A stretch of 5,576 nucleotides of DNA. Origin: Campylobacterales bacterium (GTDB lineage: Bacteria > Campylobacterota > Campylobacteria > Campylobacterales > Arcobacteraceae). The notes under the pieces are model-generated. The model ran no database searches and was not told the DNA's origin. It worked only from the letters and a program-made list of their open reading frames with translations. Positions 1 to 4,995 of the stretch are shown in pieces. The stretch's first letter is position 1. Every line of letters begins with the position of its first letter. Location: assembly GCA_019752775.1 (NCBI GenBank), contig JAIELU010000018.1, positions 1 to 5,576 on the forward strand, written 5' to 3'. Both the position numbers and the translations under genes were made by a program.

Positions 1-26
1 TTTCTGCTTTTTTTATTTTTAATCAT
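1..26 (-). CDS. Start of a possible ORF running off the left edge
   Basis: An ATG at 26-24 is preceded by AAGGA (34-38 on the plus strand) with a 7-base spacer, the same arrangement as in front of nrdD. It opens a frame reading MIKNKKSR that continues to the window edge. The ATG overlaps the TGA stop of the truncated nrdD frame (ATGA), so the two could be translationally coupled. Only eight codons are visible, lysine-rich and not assignable to a family. If the preceding sequence is a mobile element or intron, this is the natural place for its transposase or endonuclease gene. It could also be chance. Confidence 0.3.
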
Positions 27-91
27 TTGTAATTCCTTGGTAAAAATTGTGATAGTTTTTTCATTCGCCATTTATATGAAGCGTGTTTCCA
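1..91 (-). other. Foreign sequence interrupting nrdD (IS end or intron 5' part, incomplete)
   Basis: Read on the minus strand, NrdD similarity runs to about codon 402 (GNWLE) and then stops. None of the three frames in the remaining 91 bases gives the expected continuation toward the conserved Cys-Cys-Arg-Leu segment. The segment contains a GTG-GAAA-CAC mini-hairpin, an AAGGA ribosome site and an ATG followed by an open frame to the edge, which suggests the leading end of an element carrying its own gene. An insertion sequence or a self-splicing intron with a homing-endonuclease ORF are both possible. Homology limits are judged from memory of the family, so the boundary could be off by several codons. 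Confidence 0.45.
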
Positions 92-1297
92 CTCAAGCCA
101 ATTACCATTTTCATCTTTTTCATATTGACTACCTATAAAGTTTTGGAAATATGAACTTCCTATTTTTGCAGTATTTTCAAATAAAATATCAGTGTTTTCT
201 CCATACCAATCAAAATCTTCAGTAATATTTACTGTTGGAATTGGAAAAGTAAAAGGTTGTCCTGTTTTATCACCTTGTGTCATAACTTCATAATAAGCTT
301 TATTTATTTGATTCATCTCTTTTTGAAAATCTTTATAAGTTAACTCTTCAAATGATTTATAACCTTTTTCTTTGATTTTTTCTAATAATTCTTCATCTTG
401 AAAATCTTTAAAAAGATGTTTTTGATTTTTCGTTGGAATTTGATCCTTTAAATCAGCAGGAATGGTCCAATCAATAGTAATATTTGTAAATGGACTTTGT
501 CCCCATCGTGCAGGAACATTTAAGTTATAAATAAAAGACCTAACAGCTTTTTTGATTTCACTATATGATAAATTATCTTTAAACACATAAGGTGCTAAAT
601 ATGTATCAAAACTACTAAAAGCTTGAGCGCCAGCCCATTCACTTTGTAAAATTCCCAAAAAGTTTGCCATTTGTCCTAATGCTTCTCTAAAATGACTAGG
701 AGCAGTACTTTCAACTCTTCCTCTAACCCCATTAAATCCCTCATCAAGTAAAACTCTTAAACTCCAACCAGCACAATATCCACTTAAACAATCTAAATCA
801 TGAATGTGGTAATCAGCATTTCTATGTGCATATCCTTCTTCTTTTGAATAAACCTTATCAAGCCAATAATTAGCGATTACTTTTCCAGCACTATTATTAA
901 TAAGTCCTGCGTGAGAATATCCTGTATTTGAATTTGCTTTTATTCTCCAATCATTTCCATTTATATACTCTTGAATTGTTTGAGTTGAATTTATATATGT
1001 AGTATCAGATTCGATTTGAAGTATTTGTTCTCTTTGGATTTTATGTAAATGTCTATATAAAATAAAAGATTTCATAACATCAAAATATCTAGCTTTAAAT
1101 AACTCTTTTTCGATAATATCTTGTATATCTTCAACAGCTACTAATCTTTTTTGTTTTATTTCAAATAAAACATTAAAAAATATAGAAATATCATATTGGA
1201 TATTTACACTTTTAAATGCTTTTTTTATTGCATCCTCTATTTTAAATGATTCAAAAATTTGTTTACTACCATCTCTTTTTAATATACTCTCAATCAT
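23..1297 (-). CDS. nrdD: Anaerobic (class III) ribonucleoside-triphosphate reductase, N-terminal part only; 3' half replaced
   Basis: NrdD reduces ribonucleoside triphosphates to dNTPs without oxygen, using a glycyl radical installed by the NrdG activase. Residues 1-90 form an ATP-cone regulatory domain (KRDG at 7-10, KIEDAIKKAF at 19-28). The reductase barrel begins near 110, with HIHDLDCLSGYCAGW at 164-178, where C175 is probably the conserved first active-site cysteine, and FTFPIPTVNITEDFDW at 349-364. Family members are usually around 600-700 residues; this frame has 424. Similarity ends near E402 and the last 22 residues look unrelated. The second cysteine region (CCRL), the four-cysteine zinc site and the C-terminal radical glycine are all missing, so this product alone could not be active. 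The start is supported by AAGGA at 1305-1309 with a 7-base spacer. A spliced intron would restore the protein; an IS would make this a pseudogene. Confidence 0.88.
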   Translation of the reverse strand: MIESILKRDGSKQIFESFKIEDAIKKAFKSVNIQYDISIFFNVLFEIKQKRLVAVEDIQDIIEKELFKARYFDVMKSFILYRHLHKIQREQILQIESDTTYINSTQTIQEYINGNDWRIKANSNTGYSHAGLINNSAGKVIANYWLDKVYSKEEGYAHRNADYHIHDLDCLSGYCAGWSLRVLLDEGFNGVRGRVESTAPSHFREALGQMANFLGILQSEWAGAQAFSSFDTYLAPYVFKDNLSYSEIKKAVRSFIYNLNVPARWGQSPFTNITIDWTIPADLKDQIPTKNQKHLFKDFQDEELLEKIKEKGYKSFEELTYKDFQKEMNQINKAYYEVMTQGDKTGQPFTFPIPTVNITEDFDWYGENTDILFENTAKIGSSYFQNFIGSQYEKDENGNWLEWKHASYKWRMKKLSQFLPRNYK

Positions 1298-1304
1298 TTA
1301 TATT

Positions 1305-1309
1305 TCCTT
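1305..1309 (-). promoter_or_regulatory. nrdD ribosome binding site
   Basis: AAGGA on the minus strand, seven bases upstream of the ATG at 1297-1295. It fixes the nrdD start, which also coincides with the beginning of the ATP-cone. Confidence 0.7.
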
Positions 1310-1324
1310 TTTAAAGATTTCGTA

Positions 1325-1330
1325 ATTGTA
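1325..1330 (-). promoter_or_regulatory. Candidate nrdD -10 box (TACAAT)
   Basis: TACAAT on the minus strand lies about 28 bases upstream of the nrdD ATG and would start transcription near 1318, giving a leader of about 20 bases that holds the ribosome site. The upstream DNA is T/A-rich with no clear -35, as is common for Campylobacterota housekeeping promoters. Prediction by eye only. Confidence 0.35.
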
Positions 1331-1358
1331 GGCGAGATTTTCTTAATAAACAATGAGT

Positions 1359-1395
1359 CATTTTGTCACTAAAGTGTCATAAAATGGGCATTTTA
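1359..1395. promoter_or_regulatory. Cluster of palindromes between divergent nrdD and argF: candidate operator
   Basis: TGTCACTAAAGTGTCA at 1364-1379 is a near-perfect palindrome: CACT and AGTG arms around AA, then one T/T mismatch and two more pairs. It is followed by TAAAATGGGCATTTTA at 1380-1395, perfect 7-base arms around GG. CATTTT at 1359-1364 and AAAATG at 1381-1386 also pair across the first palindrome. The centre of the first palindrome lies about 53 bases upstream of the predicted nrdD start and about 115 bases from the argF start, so a regulator here is more likely to act on nrdD. It does not match an FNR, ArgR or NrdR consensus well enough to name. Confidence 0.4.
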
Positions 1396-1485
1396 AAGAA
1401 AACTAAAAACTAGAAATGCTAAAAAATATGAAAGATTAAAAATATTAAAAATTTAAGTTTTAAGTAGTTCTAAAGTTAAATTAAA

Positions 1486-1491
1486 TAGAAT
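1486..1491 (+). promoter_or_regulatory. Candidate argF -10 box (TAGAAT)
   Basis: TAGAAT sits about 31 bases before the preferred argF ATG and would give a leader of roughly 25 bases containing the ribosome site. The 40 bases upstream are almost entirely A/T with periodic T-tracts. If this is the promoter, the ATG at 1490 lies inside it and cannot be the start of argF. Prediction by eye. Confidence 0.35.
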
Positions 1492-1510
1492 GTCCGTTTT
1501 TATTAATTAC

Positions 1511-1517
1511 AGAGGGA
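1511..1517 (+). promoter_or_regulatory. argF ribosome binding site
   Basis: AGAGGGA ends five bases before the ATG at 1523. No comparable site precedes the ATG at 1490, so this decides the start of argF in favour of the shorter protein. Confidence 0.65.
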
Positions 1518-1522
1518 ATAAA

Positions 1523-2452
1523 ATGAGACATTTCTTAACATTAGCTGATTATACTAAAGAAGAGATTTTAGAAATACTAACATTAGCTAAACAAATCAAA
1601 GATGAAACTAAACGAAGAGACTTTAAAGATTATATGCCTAAAAAAACATTAGGAATGATTTTTGAAAAAAGCTCTACACGAACAAGAGTATCTTTTGAAA
1701 CAGGTATTTATCAGTTAGGTGGTATCGGTTTATTTCTTTCATCAAATGACATTCAACTAGGTCGAGGTGAGCCAATGAGCGACACTGCAAGAGTAATATC
1801 TCGAATGGTTGATATGGTAATGATTAGAACTTTTGAACAAAGTAAAATAGAAGAATTTGCAAAATATTCAAAAGTTCCTGTAATAAATGGTTTAACAACT
1901 GAATATCATCCTGTTCAACTTATGGCTGATTATATGACTATTCAAGAAGCAGGACTAACTGAAGATTTAGTTGTTGCTTATGTTGGTGATGGAAATAATA
2001 TGACACATTCATGGCTTAATTTGGCTGCAAAACTTGGTTTTGAATTAAGAGTTGCTACGCCAAAAGGTTATGAAGTTGATGCTTCTATTTTAGAAAAATC
2101 TTTAGAAATGGCAAAATTAAGTGGTGCAAAAATCACAATAACAAATGACCCTAAAATTGCAGTAAAAGATGCAACTGTTGTAACAACAGATACTTGGGTT
2201 TCTATGGGACAAGAATCAGAAAAAGAGAAAAGAATAAAAGATTTCACAGGATATATTGTTGATTCTGCTATGATGAAATTAGCCCATGAAAAAGCTATTT
2301 TCCTACACTGTTTACCAGCATATAGAGGTTATGAAGTTAGTGAAGAAGTTATGGAAAGTTCTCAAAGTTTGATTTTTGAAGAAGCAGAAAATAGACTACA
2401 TGCACAAAAAGGTGTAATGGTTTGGTTAGATAGAAAAAGAGATGGAAAATAA
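1523..2452 (+). CDS. argF: Ornithine carbamoyltransferase
   Basis: Joins carbamoyl phosphate to ornithine to give citrulline in arginine biosynthesis; a cytoplasmic enzyme, normally a trimer. Numbered from the preferred ATG the protein is 309 residues, a typical length. The carbamoyl-phosphate motif SSTRTR is at 50-55 and EYHPVQ at 127-132. The second domain has GDGNNMTHS (155-163), the ornithine-binding DTWVSMG (223-229) and HCLPAYRG (262-269). The SMG loop and HCLP motif separate it from aspartate carbamoyltransferase. An in-frame ATG at 1490 would add 11 residues, but it lacks a ribosome site, overlaps a likely -10 box, and the family typically starts close to MRHFLTLADY. The TAA stop overlaps the hemN ATG by one base, so the two form an operon. 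No ARG-box was recognised upstream, so arginine control is not evident. Confidence 0.95.
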   Translation: MRHFLTLADYTKEEILEILTLAKQIKDETKRRDFKDYMPKKTLGMIFEKSSTRTRVSFETGIYQLGGIGLFLSSNDIQLGRGEPMSDTARVISRMVDMVMIRTFEQSKIEEFAKYSKVPVINGLTTEYHPVQLMADYMTIQEAGLTEDLVVAYVGDGNNMTHSWLNLAAKLGFELRVATPKGYEVDASILEKSLEMAKLSGAKITITNDPKIAVKDATVVTTDTWVSMGQESEKEKRIKDFTGYIVDSAMMKLAHEKAIFLHCLPAYRGYEVSEEVMESSQSLIFEEAENRLHAQKGVMVWLDRKRDGK

Positions 2453-3819
2453 TGATAGATTTTAAAAAATTCGAGAAATATTCAAGACCAGGACCTAGAT
2501 ATACTTCATATCCAACAGCTCCTGAATTTAGTGAAGAATTTACACAAGATGATTTAAAACAATATTACAAAAATCAAACTGATGACAGAGCAATATCTTT
2601 ATATATTCATATGCCTTTTTGTAGAAGTGCTTGTTATTTTTGTGGATGTAATACTATTTTTACTTCAAAAGAAGATAAAAAAGTAAGATATATTGAGTAT
2701 TTAAAAAAAGAATTAAATATTCTAAAAAATCATTTAAATACAAATAGAACTGTAACTCAAATGCACTTTGGTGGGGGAACTCCAACATTTTTTTCTCCAG
2801 AACAATTAGATGAAGTTATAAATTCTGTAAAAGAAGTTTTTCCAAATTTTGCTTCTGATGCTGAAGTTTCATGTGAAGTTGATCCTAGATATTTTACAGT
2901 TGAGCATATGCAAGTACTAAAAAAAGGTGGCTGTAATCGCCTTAGTTTTGGGGTTCAAGATTTAGATGAAGAGGTTCAAAAAACAATTCATAGAATTCAA
3001 CCTTTTGAATTAACGCAAAATGTAATCAAAATAGCAAGAGATGCTGGAATTCACTCGGTTAATACAGATTTAATTTATGGTTTACCTTTACAGACAAAAG
3101 AGAGTTTCAAAAGAACTTTAGAAAAAATGCTTACTTTAAATACAGATAGATTTGCTGTATTTAATTATGCTCATGTTCCTTGGCTTATGAAAACTATGAG
3201 AAAGTTTGATGAATCAACTTTTCCAAAACCAGAAACAAAACTTGAAATGTTAAAAGATACTATTGATTTTTTCACATCAAATGGTTATAAAATGGTTGGA
3301 ATGGATCACTTTGCAAAACCTGAAGATGAACTATTTAAAGCAATTGAAAAAAGTGAATTACATAGAAATTTTCAAGGTTATACTACTAAAGGTGGAGCTG
3401 ATTTAATTGGGATTGGACTTACGTCAATTGGAAATGGTGTTGATTATTATGCACAAAATTTTAAAGAGTTAGAACCTTGGGAAAATGCTTTAGATAATGG
3501 TGATTTACCAATATTTAAAGGTTATAGACTTTCAGATGATGACCAATTAAGACAATTTGTAATTATGGAATTAATGAGTAATTTCGCTTTAAATATAAAA
3601 AGAGTTGAAAAAGAATTTAAAATAAATTTTAAAGAGTACTTTGCAGATGCCCTAGAAGCTCTTAAAGAGTTTGAAGAGGCTCAACTAATAGAAATTAGCG
3701 ATGAAAGAATAAAAGTCTCTCAAACGGGAACTATGCTTATTAGAAATATTTGTATGCCTTTTGATGCATATTTAAATAAAATCCCAGAAGATAAAAGAAG
3801 ATTTTCTAAAACTATCTAA
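2452..3819 (+). CDS. hemN: Oxygen-independent coproporphyrinogen III dehydrogenase (radical SAM)
   Basis: Converts coproporphyrinogen III to protoporphyrinogen IX by two radical-SAM oxidative decarboxylations, the anaerobic route in haem synthesis. The 455-residue length nearly equals E. coli HemN (457). The 4Fe-4S signature CRSACYFCGC has cysteines at 57, 61, 64 and 66, the HemN-specific CX3CX2CXC form, with Y51 and H53 just before it. The SAM-contacting GGGTP is at 107-111, followed by NRLSFGVQD, TDLIYGLP and FNYAHVPW blocks, and a C-terminal HemN domain containing ADLIGIGLTSIG. The N-terminal KYSRPGPRYTSYP is also characteristic and argues against HemW or a HutW/ChuW-type protein. The TAATG overlap with argF and a weak ribosome site suggest translation by coupling. 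Transcription probably ends at the hairpin directly after the stop codon. Confidence 0.95.
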   Translation: MIDFKKFEKYSRPGPRYTSYPTAPEFSEEFTQDDLKQYYKNQTDDRAISLYIHMPFCRSACYFCGCNTIFTSKEDKKVRYIEYLKKELNILKNHLNTNRTVTQMHFGGGTPTFFSPEQLDEVINSVKEVFPNFASDAEVSCEVDPRYFTVEHMQVLKKGGCNRLSFGVQDLDEEVQKTIHRIQPFELTQNVIKIARDAGIHSVNTDLIYGLPLQTKESFKRTLEKMLTLNTDRFAVFNYAHVPWLMKTMRKFDESTFPKPETKLEMLKDTIDFFTSNGYKMVGMDHFAKPEDELFKAIEKSELHRNFQGYTTKGGADLIGIGLTSIGNGVDYYAQNFKELEPWENALDNGDLPIFKGYRLSDDDQLRQFVIMELMSNFALNIKRVEKEFKINFKEYFADALEALKEFEEAQLIEISDERIKVSQTGTMLIRNICMPFDAYLNKIPEDKRRFSKTI

Positions 3820-3846
3820 AATAAAGTAGCTTTTTGCTACTTTATT
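3820..3846. terminator. Hairpin terminator between convergent hemN and the small membrane-protein gene
   Basis: AATAAAGTAGC and GCTACTTTATT form a perfect 11-bp stem around a TTTTT loop, starting one base after the hemN stop. The right arm contains the stop and last codons of the minus-strand gene. Because the outer stem is A/T, each strand ends with a U-containing arm, so it can plausibly serve both directions; a long trailing U-tract is absent on both sides. Confidence 0.75.
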
Positions 3847-4037
3847 CTTTGAGATCTACCTAAAACTAAATACAAAATTGCTCCTAAAACTGGAAAAAAA
3901 ACAAGAACTAAAATCCAAATAATTTTATTATAACCTGTAAATTCATGTTTTAAAATATCTATTAAAATATAAATATATAAAATAAAAGTAAAAATAACAA
4001 AAGTCATTAAAAATGATGATAATAAAATTGCTGACAT
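3837..4037 (-). CDS. Small two-span membrane protein with PLDc_N-like motif
   Basis: This 66-residue protein has two hydrophobic segments (about 4-28 and 39-59) separated by a short polar loop (LKHEFTGYNK), then a basic tail (GRSQRIK). The second half, WILVLVFFPVLGAILYLVLGR, matches the hallmark of the PLDc_N domain, the membrane anchor at the N-terminus of cardiolipin synthases. No phospholipase D HKD motif is present, so it is a stand-alone anchor-like protein and not a synthase. Stand-alone members occur widely and generally have no known function. It starts one base after the lpxK stop, with only a weak AAGAAA ribosome site, so translation is probably coupled to lpxK. Its last codons lie inside the terminator stem. 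Family assignment is by motif recognition; the function is unknown. Confidence 0.8.
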   Translation of the reverse strand: MSAILLSSFLMTFVIFTFILYIYILIDILKHEFTGYNKIIWILVLVFFPVLGAILYLVLGRSQRIK

Positions 4038-4038
4038 A

Positions 4039-4989
4039 TTAAATTTTCTTAAAACTATTTATATATTCATTCATCAATAAAAAATCTACTTTTTCATTAA
4101 TTTTTATATCTAAATCCATTAAATATAAATTTGGCATATCAAACTCTTTTAATTTCACAAAATCTTTTCCAGTTGTAACAAAAGCATAATTTTTATATTC
4201 ATTTTGGATTTTTAAAATATCATCTTTTGTAAAAGCATAATGATCAGGAAATGAAATCATTTTTATATCTTTTGGTAAAAATTCCAACAATCTTTTTGGT
4301 TTTGAAATAGCTGTTATCAAAATAGTTTTAGATGGAAGTTCACAAACTTTTTCATCTTTTTTTATACTGATAACTCTTTTAAAATCTGTTCCTTCCAAAA
4401 GTTCAATATTGGCTTGAGCATAAAATCCTTTTGGTTCTCTATATCCACCGCTTGGTAAACAAAAAATATTTGTGGGTTCATCTTTTGGACGAAGTAAAAT
4501 ATTAAATTTTGATATTTGATATTTAGAAAATCCATCATCTAAAAATATTATTTTGCATCCTAATTCTTTTGCTTTTAAAATAGCTTTTACTCTATTTTCG
4601 CTTACAATTATCGTAGCATTACTTAAAGAGTTAGCTAAAAGCATAGCTTCATCTCCACTTGTTTTTACATCTTTTAAAATTTTACCATTTAAAGAAACAA
4701 CATATAAACCTTTTGAATTTCTTCCGTAACCTCGAAGAATCACACAAGCATTTTGATATTTTGAAGCTAGTTTTATTGTAATTGGAGTTTTCCCACTTCC
4801 TCCAACAATTATATTTCCAACTGAAATAATAGGAATTCCAAACTCTATTGGTTTTGCCATTGCTCTTTTTGTTAAAATAATTAACATATAAACAAACGTT
4901 AAAGGAAGAAGTAAAAATGAGATTATTTTTTGAAAAGTATTTGGAAAGAAGAGATAATCTTCAATCCATAAATGTAATTTTTGTTTCAA
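4039..4989 (-). CDS. lpxK: Tetraacyldisaccharide 4'-kinase (lipid A synthesis)
   Basis: LpxK phosphorylates the 4' position of the tetraacyl disaccharide 1-phosphate to make lipid IVA, at the cytoplasmic face of the inner membrane. The 316 residues fit the family. An N-terminal hydrophobic segment (about 22-40) is the membrane anchor. The family-type P-loop SVGNIIVGGSGKTP is at 56-69, RGYGR at 86-90, SGDEA at 111-115, FLDDGF at 149-154 and FPDHYAF at 247-253. After DDGF the usual QH is replaced by SK, a local variation. The start is TTG: the only in-frame codons between it and the preceding stop are AAT and AGT, and no internal ATG falls before the anchor. The preceding DegT frame ends with TAA in the same reading frame, two codons upstream, and there is no good ribosome site, so reinitiation after that frame is likely. 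Confidence 0.93.
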   Translation of the reverse strand: MKQKLHLWIEDYLFFPNTFQKIISFLLLPLTFVYMLIILTKRAMAKPIEFGIPIISVGNIIVGGSGKTPITIKLASKYQNACVILRGYGRNSKGLYVVSLNGKILKDVKTSGDEAMLLANSLSNATIIVSENRVKAILKAKELGCKIIFLDDGFSKYQISKFNILLRPKDEPTNIFCLPSGGYREPKGFYAQANIELLEGTDFKRVISIKKDEKVCELPSKTILITAISKPKRLLEFLPKDIKMISFPDHYAFTKDDILKIQNEYKNYAFVTTGKDFVKLKEFDMPNLYLMDLDIKINEKVDFLLMNEYINSFKKI

Positions 4990-4995
4990 ACTATT

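Noticed and set aside
1..94. Simple frameshift in nrdD
   Set aside because: All three minus-strand frames after codon 402 were read; none resumes NrdD-like sequence toward the Cys-Cys-Arg-Leu region within the available bases.
60..110. Group II intron or intein at the nrdD break
   Set aside because: No GUGYG-type group II 5' end is present near the junction, and the frame hits a stop after 22 residues with no intein-like N-terminal Cys/Ser block.
1364..1379. NrdR box or ArgR box
   Set aside because: The CACT-AA-AGTG core has the wrong arm spacing for an NrdR box and does not match the ArgR TGAAT/ATTCA pattern.
1490..1522. Upstream ATG of the argF frame as the true start
   Set aside because: It lacks a ribosome site, overlaps a TAGAAT box, and adds 11 residues not typical of the family; the ATG at 1523 has AGAGGGA in front.
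1298..1522. Riboswitch, small RNA or small ORF in the intergenic region
   Set aside because: Apart from the palindromes it is near-homopolymeric A/T with no conserved-looking structured core and no ORF with a ribosome site.
3837..4037. Small ORF as a shadow of hemN or terminator sequence
   Set aside because: It has a coherent two-helix pattern, a recognisable PLDc_N-type motif and tight spacing to lpxK, so it was kept as a real gene.
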